Assembly: GCF_042453785.1 (NCBI RefSeq) | Contig: NC_091673.1 | Span: 11,441,501 to 11,505,500 of the forward strand | Length of the DNA: 64,000 bases | From: Malus domestica | Taxonomy: Eukaryota; Streptophyta; Magnoliopsida; Rosales; Rosaceae | Direction: 5' to 3' | Part shown: positions 10,369 to 23,831 of the stretch, in pieces | Position numbering within the stretch: the first letter of the stretch is position 1 | Layout: every line of letters starts with the position of its first letter | The notes under the pieces: generated by a model | The model's database searches: none | Told to the model about the DNA's origin: nothing | Seen by the model: the letters and a program-made list of their open reading frames with translations, nothing else | Program-made: the position numbers and the translations under genes

Positions 10369-12838
10369 CTAAGAAAATAATGCAGCATAATCTACGTGGT
10401 CGTCTTGCGGAGGCGGTTGGAAGGTCTTGAGGTTGTGGACAGGCTCAGACGTCGAAGGGGCAGAGGTGTGGCCATGCTCGGGTTGGAAGGGCTTGGAGGT
10501 CGATGGGGGAGGAAGATCCGGGAGACGAATGCCAGACTGACTGAGGGCTTGTGCAATCAGTGACATCTGGCTCCTATACGAGGCGAGCTCAGTTCTAAGG
10601 TCGGCCACCTCTGCCGTCAAAGCTGTCACCTGAATCTTTGACTATGATGATGAAGGGGCTCTAGGTTCCCACCGTCGGGCATTCCCCATGCCCCTACAAT
10701 ATGTCCCCGGCCTCCGCCCGAGAGTTTGATCCAAGATCTCCGTAAGGATCTAAAACCCCACATCCTCTGGGAGACCCACAGACTCGAGTACAGCCTCGGG
10801 AGGAAGTTGGGAGGCGGGCTCCTGAAAAACCAATTGCCTATTCTCCATCATCGTCGCCTGTGTAATATAACATCAAATATTAATTCTAACATTCATATAA
10901 TAACCATGAAACTTGAATGCGTAAGATAATAATTAAAATTGAAGAATACTTACATGAAGGGACTTGGCCAACTCATCCCCGAGTCGAACATAAACGTCGC
11001 TAAAGACATCGATCTCTGGGAATTTTGAACCCTCCTGAATAGAACAAGAGAAGAAAAATGTTAGTACGAAAAAAAAAATATTCATGACATATTAAAAATT
11101 GAATATGAAAAACTTTATTATTACCCGTCGTCGTGCCTCCATCCTACATGAGAATGGCCTCGAACTGGAATGGTGGAAAAGAGTCTTCTTGACCATATTC
11201 CTCTTGTTGGCTATCGCCTTCTTCTGTTATACAAAAAATAAACGTATTAGTTCAAATTTAAATGAAATAAAAAAAATCAATAAACATTATTAAGAAATGT
11301 ATTATAATTTTAAACTTAATATAAAAAAAATACCACATAGCCAAGCTCTTGAAAATGCCTGCAGAGCCACGCCCAATTATCTTCCTGACCCTCAAACTCC
11401 TTTGGGCAACCCTCCTCAAGAGCGACATGCGAATCATCAAATGTCTCAAAATATTGGTGCAAGTCGCTCTTTCACTGCTTGTACCATTTAGAGAAGAGCA
11501 TGTTGACATACGCCAACATATCGTTGTTGATGTCCTCGAAATTGTCGTTTGTCTGCAATGTAACAAATTAATTACATACATTAAGTAATATAAATATATA
11601 AAATTTGAAGGAAAAACAATTAAAATGTAGGATACTTACCGACAACAGTGTGCGCACCTTCGTCTTCAGCTCGTCTAGCATCACCTTCCAAGACTTCCAT
11701 TGCATAGGGCAATAGGTTTGAATGACATGACCAATGTTGTGGGCCAATGCGCTAATCTGCTCCGCCGTTGGTGCACCCCGATGCTGCTCGTTGTATCTCA
11801 TAATGATATGTCTGTTGGTCACCCGGGTGATCTTCGCCATCTTCAACTGGCGATAAGGTCCCCAAGTGTTTTTCTTGGCTGCAAAGAAATATAAAATTAA
11901 CGTTAACCCAAAATTAATAACAAATCCTACTAAAATTTAGGCATAACCTCCCTATAATTAAAACATTTCCCAAAAACCTGAAAATAACATAAACAATATA
12001 TGTATCCAACAAAATGATCACAACTATTTAATAATAGGTTCATAACGATGACAACAACAAGCAATAAATATAATAATTGTTTAATCCTTAAATGACATAA
12101 CTTAACAAACTGAACCTAAAATAACAAAACTAAGTTAACCAAATTCTTATCATATTTCATATTTGGTATTCCTTTGCCAACATTGTATGCACTTTTACAA
12201 AATGTAAATACAATCCAACTCCGCAATTTGCATTAGTAAACAATAATTACTTTCAGTTCAAGGAAGCATATGCATTTGAAAAGCACAATGATAAGTCTGC
12301 TTTACACATTTTCTTTCTACTTACCTAAATAACTAAAGATCGAACTTAGAGCAGCTAGAGCTCAAATTTTTGAACAAAATTAAACTAGTAAAACTCGGAA
12401 TTAAGTAGAAAAATTGAACAAATTTTTTTAGAGACATGTTGTTCTCTACAAAGAAATAATGACCACCTTCCTAGCATCATTAAGCAATCCAATATCACGT
12501 ACAACAGTCTATATGGAGAAATCACCAAGGCACTATAGGAAAAAAAAATAGTTATCAACATGCGGGGCATTATTAAACTTTACCTTTTGTGACCCCGAGG
12601 CATCAGTAATGGATGTTGATGGCGTGTCGGGCATGCGAGGGCGGCAGTGACCACGTCTGGCGTTAACAGGTAGAGCCACTGATGAGGCTGATGACGCCAG
12701 TGCCTGGGAAACCTCGGGACCAACCGGTAAGTGGTCCATTTGTGCAGAAGCAGTGGCAGCTGACAGATGAGCCGGGGGAGGCGAATAGGATGCAGTCGTC
12801 ACCGCCTTACGACTTCTAATAAGGTTTGACATCTGCAT
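10369..12838 (-). pseudogene. CACTA accessory (TnpA-like) protein gene, decayed
   Basis: Exons can be followed on the minus strand. Exon 12584-12838 starts MQMSNLIRSRKAVTT. Exon 11640-11881 reads KKNTWGPYRQLKMAKITRV and PMQWKSWKVMLDELKTK. Exon 11333-11554 contains LFSKWYKQ and HVALEEGCPKEFEG. An exon near 11115-11220 has KKAIANKRNMVKKTLFHHSS and RPFSCRMEARRR. A next near 10954-11040 has KFPEIDVFSDVYVRLGDEL. The last contains TALTAEVADLRTELASYRSQ and ends at 10369. This is the standard plant En/Spm accessory protein (Transposase_24-type, C-terminal coiled coil). In-frame stops after LFSKWYKQ, in EDVGF*ILTE and before SKIQVTAL show it is dead. Confidence 0.75.
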
Positions 12839-13060
12839 AATTAGAAAGAAAAAAAAATCAGTAAGTATACATAAATCCCATTACTTGCCAAATTATGTGG
12901 CATATCACTCACACCAACCCCACGACTTCTAATAAGGCGAACAGGGTGCAGTCGTCACCACCTTACGACTTCTAATAAGGTTTGACATCTGCATAATTAG
13001 AAAGAAAAAAAAATTCAGTAAGTATACATAAATCCCATCACTTGCCAAATTATGTGGCAT
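12797..13060. repeat. Tandem duplication (about 157 bp) at the accessory gene 5' end
   Basis: The stretch with CCTTACGACTTCTAATAAGG and TTTGACATCTGCATAATTAG is present at about 12801 and again at about 12957. Both are followed by GTAAGTATACATAAATCCCA and CTTGCCAAATTATGTGGCAT. The first exon start of the accessory gene is therefore present twice. Confidence 0.75.
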
Positions 13061-13129
13061 ATCCCAGTAAGTATACAAAAATTCAGTAACTAAATCAAGC
13101 ATTTGAACCATATATATACCGTTAAACAT

Positions 13130-14640
13130 AAAACAGACAATTAAACCATAAAAGCATCTAGACCTATATGCATTTCGTTAAAGGTGGAACAAAAAACCAA
13201 TCCACTTACCTATATGCATTTCATTCAAGGAGAAACCAAAAAGCAATCCACTTACCTATATGCATTTCCCCATTCAATTGACTTAGTTACATAATCTCTC
13301 ATTCCGGTTTTATGCAGTACGTACTTCATATTTTTCTATAATCAAGACTCTCGCATGTGTGACTTTAAACAATTTATGTATGCCATTAAGAATTTTCTGT
13401 TCAATTTGTGGTATCCATCTATTATATCGTGGTAAGACTACTTGTGTAGGACAGTTTAGGTTAGGTTACACTTCATAAAATATATGAGCAACCATACCAC
13501 ACGACCCAATCTGAAAATGAATAAACAATACAAACCCTTGCATACAACAACGTAAACATTACACAATAGAAAGAAAGATCATGATACAAACATCCAATAC
13601 ATTTCTGAACTCTATCGCCTCCAACCGACCAAAAATATATAAAATTATGACCAAAGCTTTTTGACCTCATACACATAATAGATGCTCACATAATGAATCC
13701 ACAATATAAACCAAGCCCAAGAAGCCTTCTGTAAATAGTCGTTTAAAAAATGGTCCAGCAGTCCATGTAAAGGCCATTGCTTAAATATAACTGTAAAACC
13801 TTTATATGGAAATGCATGAATATACTCATATATGTGTACCACTTTTCATCAGGAACCCTCATTACAAGAACAAACTGTCACCCCGTTAAAGTATAAATCC
13901 CACCACCAAAGTCATATTTTTCTCTCAGTAGAAAATAACCTCAGACCCTCACAACTCCAACCAACATTAGTACTCAGCAAATCTCATACACTAAAGTTAC
14001 AATTCATAGAAAAAGCTTTTGAGTGATAAAAACAAACTAACATGTTAATATGTTATCGCTCTCACAGTGGCTTCCAAGAAAACTTCAAGTTAGTGGACAA
14101 ATTTTGCTTGTCCCACAAATGTATTACACTCAAATCCTATAGCATAAGCAATTGGTCTGTTAAAGCCATAGATTCCTTAAATTGTTGGAAAAGTCGCTTC
14201 TTTGTTCTTAAAAAGCTACTTTTTACTTTTATTTAGCCAAACACCCTAAAAATGTGATTGTATCGGTTAAATTTGATATTTTTTTCCCACCTGCAAAAAA
14301 ACACAATAGAATTCAAGGCATTCAATCACTAACCAGCTTGAACCCAAGCCTCTCTCATCACACATTTCCCAATCCTAAACAGTCCCAATCAACCAAACAC
14401 CCACAATCGCAACCAAGGCCCCAAACAACAGATTGGGAATAAGAGAAAAGGATCTTAAAATCAACAAATTCCAACCATTTAGTCCTAACCCACGAACCAA
14501 AAACCACCCAAAAGAAAATTAGAACCCTAAAGCGGATTAGAACCCTAGTTCTAGCACCCTAATTCAAAGCAATCATCAAATCAAAGCAATTATTCAAAAC
14601 ATTAGAACCCTAATTGTAGAACCCTAATTCCTAATTTGAC
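13130..14640. other. CACTA intergenic spacer without a recognised gene
   Basis: AT-rich; no domain-bearing frame. It has short duplications around CCTATATGCATTTC (13170-13270), and toward its right end several CCCTAATTC/AACCCTA stretches (14525-14640), possibly promoter-like. Confidence 0.5.
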
Positions 14641-14854
14641 TAGAGTTAAGTAAATTGAAATTTTCCTCAGAGGGAGAGCATTGTCGGAGGAGGAAGATAT
14701 AGGGTTGTCGGAGGAGGAAGAGAGAAAGTTGTCGACGGTGGAAGAGAGAGAGGGTGCTGGAGGAGGAAGAGAGAGAGATGCCAGAGGAGGAAGAGACAGT
14801 GCAAGGGAGAGCTAAGAGAGATGGTTGTCGAAGGGAGAGTTTGCAGAGAGGAAA

Positions 14855-15200
14855 GGTGAAGGGAAAATGGGAAAGTGTTTGCGATTTCAGTTTAATCTCA
14901 AGGTTATTGAGCAACAAACAGAAGATATTCGTCACACAATAAATTCAAATTTTCATGAAATTTATTTTCGTGCTCGCCCAATTTTCAGCTCATTGAGTGA
15001 CAAATAGTAATTAATTGTCACGCAAAAGGTGAAGAGAAAATGGGAAAGTGTTTGCGATTTCAGTTTAATCCCGAGGTTATTGAACGACGAACATAAGATA
15101 TTTGTCACACAATAAATTCAAATTTTCATGAAATTTATTTTCGTGCTCGCCCAATTTTCAGCTCATTGCATGAAAAATAGTAATTAATTGTCACACAAAT
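14855..15200. repeat. Direct duplication of 173 bp containing subterminal-type motifs
   Basis: Copies begin at 14855 and 15028 with GGTGAAGRGAAAATGGGAAA and both include TTCAAATTTTCATGAAATTT, CTCGCCCAATTTTCAGCTCA and TTGTCACGCAAA-like ends. GTCACACAA/GACGAA motifs of subterminal type here, between the two transposase genes, could mark an old internal boundary between two elements. Confidence 0.75.
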
Positions 15201-15385
15201 GCCATTTGCATGACGAATAGTATTTTGTTTGTTGCGCAATGAGCTAAAAATTTATTTTACCCTAGTAAATTTTTTAAAATTTATATTTATTCAAATAAAA
15301 CCAATTTATTTATGATATAAGATAATTAAATTACAAAAAAAAATTATTTACTATGTTTTACATGGCAAGTCGCAAATAAATTGCA

Positions 15386-18300
15386 TTATTCATCATCTGA
15401 ACTATAATAAATTTCGCTATCGTCGCTTTCGGTCTCCCAATCCTCCTCCTCCATAACTACGTCACCGTCGTCGTTCGGGCTCACTACAACATCGTAACGT
15501 AGAAGATCATTGAGGTTAATTGTAATTGACTGAATTGGTATTTCGATTGAAAACACTCCTTGTATCTGAAATGGTTCTTGGATAAGATTTGTATCTCGAA
15601 GTGTTTCCGCATCATTTTCCATTGAAGATTCTAAACGTTGGTCAGTAACATTGTCGGCGTCGTACTCAGTTGGGTCTTGTTCTAGTATAGCATACACGTT
15701 CATCTGATCCATCTTCTGAACAACTTTCCAACCTCTCCCGGCTTTAGGGTCATCTAGATACACAATCTGTTTTGCCATGTTTGCCAAAATGTAAGGGTTG
15801 TTATCATACCAAGTTCTGTTAATGTTCACATATAGTAAGCCATGGTCAGTTTTAACACTTCCCTGCCTATTTGGGTTTGTATCAAACCATCGACACTTAA
15901 ACATGATCACTTGGTATCGGTCTTTGTAAAGCAATTGCACGACAGTTGTTAGTTTACCATAGAAATCAATGTTCGTACTTCGCCTCCACCTGGGACATGA
16001 ATACCATTGTTTTGCGTACACAACTTGTTATCTCGTGCATTCCCCAAAAACTTGACGTCATTAACATGGCAACCTGAGAACAATTCAGCTCGAATTGGGC
16101 CGAACGTTAAGTTATATAACTCTTCACTGTAAGTGGGAGAATTTGATGCTTTCAATTCATTCACCTAATATTATACAAAAAATAAACATGTTAGTTTGAG
16201 AAAATTAAATACTACAATATATATGTCAAATACAAAACACTTATAACTTACATACTTAAGAAACCACTGTGGAAACAATTATCGGTGTTTCTTGGCATAC
16301 AAATGTGATGGATGTTCTCGCTTCATCATCTCTTTATGCTCATCTAAATATGCTATTATGTCATCACAACTGTTCAGTATGAACCAATACGCTACCTCCA
16401 TGTCATTTCTGGAAAACGACTTTCCTCGTATAGGATATCCAAAGGGTTGTGCGCTTTGGGCAAAAACAGAAAGTTTCTCCTTTCTCACACCCCCGTCATT
16501 ATTGTGCTGAGGACAATTGAAAGCCGTCTCCACATCTTTTAAATACATTCCATAGAAAGTAAGCGACTCATATTGAACCCAAGCTTCTATAATTGATCAT
16601 TCGGGTTTCGCCCTGTTGTGTACACTTTTTTTCAACTCCCTGAGAAGCCTACCAAAATAAAACAATACGATACAAAATAGTAAGCGTAGACTAATGATAC
16701 ATAAACAAATGATGATGATTATATACCTTTCTATTATATACATCCAGTGATAGTTGACATGACCAGCAAGCAATGCCTCTTCAGGCAAATGAACCATCAC
16801 GTGGATCATACTTGTCAAGAAAGTTGTAGGGAATGTCATCTCAAACTTGCATAGTACTTGGACAATGTCATGGCGCAACTGATTAATGTCCGTCTTTCAT
16901 AATGTTCTTGTCGTCTATTGGGAAAAAAAATCTGGACAACATGATTGGCTTCACTGCATCTGCCAGTAATAGGTGTCGAATACCCAAATGAAGTAGGCAT
17001 TGCATAAACACATGGTAGTCATGGCTCTTTAGTCCAGCAAATTTACCTCCGTCAACATTCACACAATGCGCAATATTAGAAGCATACCAATTGGGAAACT
17101 TTACATACGATACAAACTTTAAAAACACTTTTTTGTCATTTGGTTTCATGGAAAAAAAATGCAAGATCCCTCATGGCTTTATCACTATCCCTATTCATCC
17201 ATAAACCCCTATGTATGCCCATTCTTTCCAAATCAAGATGAGCTTTGATCGTGTCCTTTGTCTTGCCCTCGATATCTAGAATGGTGCCCACCAATGTGTC
17301 AAAGATATTTTTCTCAACATGCATAACGTCGAGGTTGTGTCTCAATTTTAGTTTCGACCAATACGAGAGTTCAAAAAACATAGGCTTGTGCGTCCAGTTC
17401 ATATGTGTAGAAGGTCTAGTCTGACTCACTATTTTCCTGAACGGAGCAAAATCCAAACGGTTAAGCTGTTCCAAAATCTGATCACCCGACCATTCCCTAG
17501 GTCTAAGGCGATGTTCTGTGTTCTCGTCAAACTCTTTATCCTTTTCCCACCACTCGTGGTCTTATGGCAACCATCTCCGATGACTAAGGTAACAAACTTT
17601 TTCGGCATGCCAACCAGATGTTACATCATCCTTGCATACATAGCATGCCATATAACCCTTAGTGCTCTACTAAAAAACCATTGCATATGCGGGAAAATCA
17701 TTCACAGTCCACATGACTGATGCCCACAAAGTGAACATCTTCCCAGTGAACTTATCGTATGTGCGCACATCGTTTGTCCATAAATCCTTTAGCTCATTAA
17801 CCAACGGCCTCAAGTAAACATCGATTGACCTGCTAGAATCCTCAGTTATCAAAAGAGTCATCATCATGTATTCTTTTTTCATGCATTTCCAAGGCGGCAA
17901 ATTATATGGGAATAAGAAAATTGGCCAAGTGTTGTGGTGTTGGTTTAGAACCCCGAACGGATTGAATCTGTTAGTGGCAAGTCCCAATCTAACATTCCAG
18001 GGATCAGCAGGAAACTCGGGGAACGTTCGATCGGACTCTTTCCATGCCTCCCCATTAGTAGAATGCCTCATCACATCATTGCCTACCCGTTTTTCCTTAT
18101 ACCATTTCATGTTGGTGGCAGTATGTGTCGACATATACAATCGCTGCAACTTAGGTTTCAGGGGCAGATAACGCATGACTTTTTATGAGATCTTAGTCGT
18201 TCTATTCTGAGATGTCATTTTGAACCTCGACTCATTGCATACAGGGCATTTATCCAATGCTTTATTCTCTTTGTAGAATAAAAACAATTATTTTTGCAAG

Positions 18301-18955
18301 AGTGAATTTTTTCATAACCCAATCCAAGACCATTCAACACCTTTTGCGCATGTCTATAGTCTTTCGGCCAACAATTGTCCTTCTAATGCATTCTCTTGAA
18401 AACCCCCAAAAAGTAATCGAAACACTGGTTCGACATCCAATACTTTATTTTTCCGTGCATTAGTTCCATAATGGCCATGAGAACGAAAAAGCTCTCACAC
18501 CCCAGATATAACTTTTGGTTGGCATTTTTTTAATAGTTTTTCATACTGTTCGAACTCTGCACTGTCCATTGGTGTAGGCACGTCATCTTCCCGGTCTTGA
18601 TTGGTGTTTGTCGATGCAAATGGAATAGCATCAATTATAATATCCATGACTTGTTCATTAAGATCCACAATAGGTTCAACATTGTCCACTCTTGTGGCAT
18701 TTGAAAACGAACAATTGTCTAATTGTTCCCTATAATGGTTCCAAGTATTATATGTCTCAATCATTCCATTCCTTACTAAATGAAATCGAACATTTTCAAT
18801 TGTCTCCCTTAATGTGTTGTTACACCTCCTACAAGGACATTGGATTTTAGTTGCACCCGGGTTGTGTGTACATGCAAAGTCAATAAAATCCTTGATTCCA
18901 TCGAAGTATTCGTTCGCGCATCTATTCGAGTTCTGTATCCACGTCCTGTAAGGGC
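15386..18955 (-). pseudogene. CACTA transposase Tnp2-like gene, decayed
   Basis: Reading leftwards: an N-terminal Transpos_assoc-type zinc region (NSNRCANEYFDGIKDF, KIQCPCRRCNNTLRE, 18770-18945), then the Tnp2 core (NRFNPFGVLNQHHNTWPIFL, LFPYNLPPWKCMKKEYMMM, RPLVNELKDLW), LRHNLDVMHVEKNIFDTLVG and GKTKDTIKAHLDL, a DUF4218 part (EMTFPTTFLTSMIHVMVHLP) and a DUF4216 part (CRWFDTN...TDHGLLYVNIN, 15386-16021). The frame is broken: a TAA near 18183, stops near 17665 and 17565 and a shift near 16880. It encoded the catalytic transposase; it cannot now. Confidence 0.85.
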
Positions 18956-20261
18956 CCTATCCCATTCGGGAATGTATAGTCATGTCACGTAATTTACGGC
19001 TACATCATATTAGATTTCGACGTGGATGAATTTCAGCAACATCTTGATATTGTTCTTCAGGTGTACGACGTAGATATAAAATACCTATGTACCACCTGAA
19101 GAACGTACAGAGATGACACCGAAATCTCCACAACCGAAACCTAATCCTTCAACCATAAACTACGCGTCATAACTGTGCATTCCCAAACTGTCCAAATAAT
19201 GGGACAATTCAAGAATTAATTGGACCGCAGTCATGCTTTCGTATCCATGAATGAAATCCAACTAATCCTCGAACGGGAAACTAAGTTTTACTAAAAATAA
19301 AAAATAAGTACAAAGTTAATTTCAATTAACTCCGTACATCACAACACATATTTATACGTCACGTACAAATTTAACAACATAATATAAATATAATTTCACA
19401 ACACAATATAAACATAACAAACTAAGTTCAACATAATTTAATTAATTTTATATTTTTTAAAAATATAACGAACAAAATACATTCTCAATCATTCTCCACT
19501 AATCACTAATCACACACAACATCCCTATAGACAACGAAATTAATGGCGTTAGTATGAATTTACATTAATACGTTTACCCTAACAACAAAAAACGCTTACC
19601 AAACACACCGAGATAGCTCGATCAACCTAGAGAAGAAGATGGAGGGAGTATTAGATGATGAAATTAAGAGAAAATGGAAATGACAAATGCCGGATTAAGC
19701 AAAATCGAAGGGATGAGTGCAGAGGCATAATCTGCAAAAAAGTTTTGCAGTTTGCCTCTGCACATGGTTGAATCCATATTAAAAAGTTCACTTTGGGACG
19801 AATGATTTTGCGCGACGAACAAGGTCCTTGTCGCGCAAATACCATTTGAGCGACTAAGATGGTCTTCGTCACGCATATGACATTTGCGCGAAAAAAAAAT
19901 AATCATTCGTCTCGCAAGTTTACCATTTTTTTATTTTATTTCCTTTACTTTACAATTTATTCTTTTCAACAAATTGCGCAACGAAAGCATGTGTCGTAGC
20001 ACAATCCATATTTTTTTATTTTTTTAATGTTTTTCTGTTTTATTTGTATGTATTGTAAATTTTTATTTTATTATAAATCAAAAACTCAAACCTAATTAAA
20101 CATTAAAGTAATTAACAAAACTAATTTACCTTCCCAAATAGAAATTATAATTAATGTAAATATTACTACTCATCATCCACATAACATATATTTATTCATT
20201 AAATTAAATATAAAGTCCACAAAATCTTTTTTTTTTTTTTAAACAACCTTCATTAACTTCA

Positions 20262-20945
20262 ATCATCCCTCGCCCGCAACACATCACACTTCCACTGCCA
20301 GAAACTCTGCTTGAAAAGCCCATCCACATAAATCCGTTGCTTCTCATTGATTTCATCAACATCCCAATGAACCTACATTAATGCCAATAACAATAAATTA
20401 GTAATTTAAAAAATATTACGTTTTAACAAAAATAATTGTTCATTATTTACCACAAACTTACCGATAACTCTCCCAGCATGGAATTTTTCAACTTCTTAGG
20501 GACCTTTTTCGAAGACTCAAACTCGGCAAAACAATCCCTCCACACCAAATTCCCAATGTCATACTAAAATTCGACATACGCCTCAGCCATATTTTTGCCT
20601 TCAAAGTACAGCACTTGCTTTTGTTGATACCTCTCTGATCACACTACAAGTTTCTTTTTTCCAAAACCTTCTCCAAAATCGGCCATTCTTTTCAAAACAA
20701 AAAAAAAATTTGAAAACTAGGGTTATGAAACTGTGTTTATATAGCACTAGGACACCTTTGCACGGCGAAAGGGTTCGTCGCACAAATCTCCATGTTCGTC
20801 GCACAAAATGCATCATAAATGGGAAGGTTTGAACGCAGTCTGACTGTGCTTTGTGCGACAAACAAATGTTTTCGTCGCGCAAAGTTGTCTTATGCGATGA
20901 TGTGAAAATTATGTTGACACACAAATTAAACCCTATTGATGACAA
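20262..20945 (-). pseudogene. TnpA-domain-like two-exon cassette, copy 1
   Basis: Minus strand: about 20465-20680 reads MADFGEGFGKKKLVV*SERYQ and AYVEF*YDIGNLVWRDCFAE, then KVPKKLKNSMLGEL. A second exon at about 20260-20370 reads VHWDVDEINEKQRIYVDGLF and QSFWQWKCDVLRARDD then stop. The VPK...L / F..W.. pattern resembles the N-terminal domain of plant En/Spm accessory proteins. A similar cassette recurs at 23340-23831. Premature stops mark it as decayed. Confidence 0.45.
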
Positions 20946-22925
20946 TTGTAGTAATGATGCAAGTAGGGATCGTTCTAAACCGGGGATTAACTAGGGATGC
21001 TAATCAACACAAATAAGACTCAAGAACACTAAACTAGACTCTATAGACTCAAAACTACCTCAAAACACTCAAAACAGCAAATAACAACAAAAAAGACTCA
21101 ATTCTAGACCTAACAAGTGACTTGGACGAAAATAGGACTTCAAAGACTCAAAAGACCAAAAGAAAACAAGTTTTGACTCTAAAAACAAGACTTAATGAAT
21201 GGGGATTTTGTTTTGACGAAATTGAAAGTTAAAACATAAACTTTGAAAACAAACTCAACAAAAACGATGTTGGATGAAAAAGAATGGTGAAAGGCTAGTT
21301 AGAGGGTTCTTTCTCCACACATGAAACATATGCATACGACTCGATTTCCAGTTACTCTTTCAACAAACCATGAATGACAATGCCCCAAATTAACTAGATT
21401 GCACCAATTAATTCTCAGATTTCCCTAGATTCATTGAATTGAATGGAATACGCATTACAACCAAATTATTCTTATCAAGGACCCTAACTATGGAATACGC
21501 ATGATAGAGACACATATCAAAGATCATTAAGTTCAATGGAAATCATAAGCATTGACGAGGCATTCATAACTATGGAATACGCATGTTACTCTTGCCAAGG
21601 ATTTACTTAACACAATCGTGACTAGCGACTTTTACTACTTATGAATATAAGTTAATAACGATTAGGTGAAATTCCCTTATACTCTAGCGTCAAATTCATG
21701 CATGCGAACTAAGTATGCATCCTTAATTAACATACATAAACATGTTATCAATCAAATAGATAAGTAAACCACATTCACGATTCATGAAATCATAACTGGA
21801 GGAAATCAAGTCATATAAAACATATGATCATGGCTTTGAATTCCCCTCTAACTTATAAAGAAATTAGTTCCTCATGTTCGCAAATAAACAAAGATAAATA
21901 AATCTAAACATTGACATAAAGATAGAAAACACCTAGAAACGCTCCAACAATCCAAGCTCCTTGAATGGCATGCACGGCTCCAAGAGTCTCCTTCCTTCTC
22001 TTTTGCAAATTCACGGCACACAAGGGATGATTGGGTGAATGATGTAGTGAAAATCTGGTAGAGGGTGGTGAATGAATGGTGCGGCATAAGGTGGTATTTA
22101 TAGGCTGAAAATCCCAACTCCTAGGTAGCAAAGGACAAGGTTTTAAAGGTCTAATCTGCATAGGACAATAACATACAATCCTATAAGGAAAACAAGTCAG
22201 AAATCCAAAAAGGAATGGGAGATAAGGTGCGGCACAAAGGGTTGTTTCTAGAAAGAAATACAAGGCAAATTTTTAGGCTTCTAGAAAGGTTCTAGGCGCC
22301 ATCTTTGTAGGAGAAGATTAGGTCTTCTAGAAATCTGATTTTAAGCCTCCTAATCTAGTTAGAAACCCTCCCTTGCAGCTGAAATATGGGTAGTTTAGGA
22401 TTAGGATAAGATAGGATAGGATAAAGTTTGTTTGGATAAGATAAGCTAAGATAAGGTTATGGATGAGGTTTTGGATAAGATTCCTTCACTTGAGCTGATT
22501 CTTTGGCTTTAACTCTTCTTCTTCACGTAGGAATACTTGCTTGAGTAGGAAACTTCATACGTCTAGGAATCCATCTTCAATTAGGACTCCTACATTGATT
22601 AGGAATCCTTCTTCATTTAGGAATCCTACATTTAAGCCCTTTCCTACTTCAACTAGGAAACTTTGTATCTTCAATTCTTCAACTTCAAAAAGACATTCCT
22701 AGCTTCTTCAATCCCTCAAATTCGTCCATCCTTTGTGCTTCACATGCATGAACTTCATTCTAGCCCAGTTTTGCTCCAAAATGCTCCAAATTGCATCCTT
22801 TTGCTTACTTTGTCCTTAAAACCTGAAAACACATGAAAATAGCTTAAAAGACTAACTTAACTAAGAAAACACAACATAAATGCATAAGAACTAACTAACT
22901 AAGGCGCATAAATATGCTCCTATCA
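20898..22925 (-). mobile_element. Solo LTR (about 2.0 kb) nested in the CACTA element
   Basis: Forward strand runs TGATGTGAAAATTATG to GCTCCTATCA with a perfect 5 bp TSD TGCGA (20893-20897 and 22926-22930). In element orientation it starts TGATAGGAGCATATTTATGC. It is homologous to the LTR at 307-2197. No internal domain is present, so the element was reduced by LTR-LTR recombination. The target was a CACTA subterminal repeat unit. A TATA-like TATTTATAGGC lies near 22093. Confidence 0.85.
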
Positions 22926-22944
22926 TGCGACGAGTGAAATAATT

Positions 22945-23002
22945 GTAATTATAAAGTTTACATAAACATAGACATCTATGTTTACGTAAACTTTATAATT
23001 AC
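22945..23002. repeat. 58 bp near-perfect palindrome
   Basis: Arms of 28 nt starting GTAATTATAAAGTTTAC pair with one mismatch around a 2 nt centre (CA). It lies 20 bp right of the solo LTR, in the CACTA element. It could form a cruciform or hairpin RNA. Confidence 0.85.
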
Positions 23003-23011
23003 AAACAAATA

Positions 23012-23125
23012 TTCTGAAAATATTTAATACCTTAAATATTTTTTCTATAAATAATTAATACTTTAAATATTATTCTATAAATAATTAATACTTTAAATAT
23101 TTATTCTATAAATAATTAATGCCTT
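23012..23125. repeat. AT-rich tandem repeat, about 31 bp x 4
   Basis: Four units of TCTATAAATAATTAATAC plus TTTAAATATT, directly after the palindrome. Confidence 0.8.
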
Positions 23126-23339
23126 AATCCATACAATTATGTTTAGCATAAGTACGATATTCATTGAAGATTGAAAACACATATAAACCGAGGATAAGCT
23201 TCTTACATTAGGTCTCAATAAAAAAATCCAACAAGAATTGAAACCTAATTAGGTCCAAATACATAGCTTATAAAAAAAATTAAAAAAAAAACCTTTAATT
23301 TAAATATTGTCATACAAAACATAAATTTAAAACTACTAT

Positions 23340-23831
23340 TTGGATGGTCCTGGTCCATTCCGCAAGACTTCATAACGCCACCGATTGTAACCTCCCTCCA
23401 ACGCAGCATCCATCAACTTCATCGATTGTTCGTTCATATCATCATCAAAAGTATACTTACACTGTTACACATATATGCAAATAATTAATTCCAACAAATA
23501 ACTAAAAATTTCACAAACATAATTATTGATCCATCAACAATATAGTTACTAATAGTTCATCCATCACAACCTTCTTCACATTCCCAGGCACATCTTCCCA
23601 AAAATGCCACTTAACAGTGGGAGAATTATTCCCCATGGCTACAGCAATCACATGCTCAAACTCAAAATGATCCCTCAAATCATGCGGGTTGGCATCACTC
23701 ACACTCTCATCCTTATTTTTATCCGCCAACCCAGCATGAAAGGAGAACAGAATTGTGAAGAAAAATGACAGCAGAAGCGCATATTTATAGGAAAGTTTGG
23801 ATCTTTGAGCGACGAAGGCTTTGTCACACAA
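23340..23831 (-). pseudogene. TnpA-domain-like two-exon cassette, copy 2
   Basis: Exon at about 23530-23831 contains HDLRDHFEFEHVIAVAMGNN and KWHFWEDVPGNVKKVVMDEL. After an intron, an exon at about 23340-23462 reads CKYTFDDDMNEQSMKLMDAA and GGYNRWRYEVLRNGPGPSK then stop. The architecture is the same as the cassette at 20.3-20.7 kb (VPxxxKxxMxxEL, then YxxDxxxNEQ...W+W+.+VLR), so the two are paralogous. It lies on the CACTA transposase strand. Confidence 0.45.
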
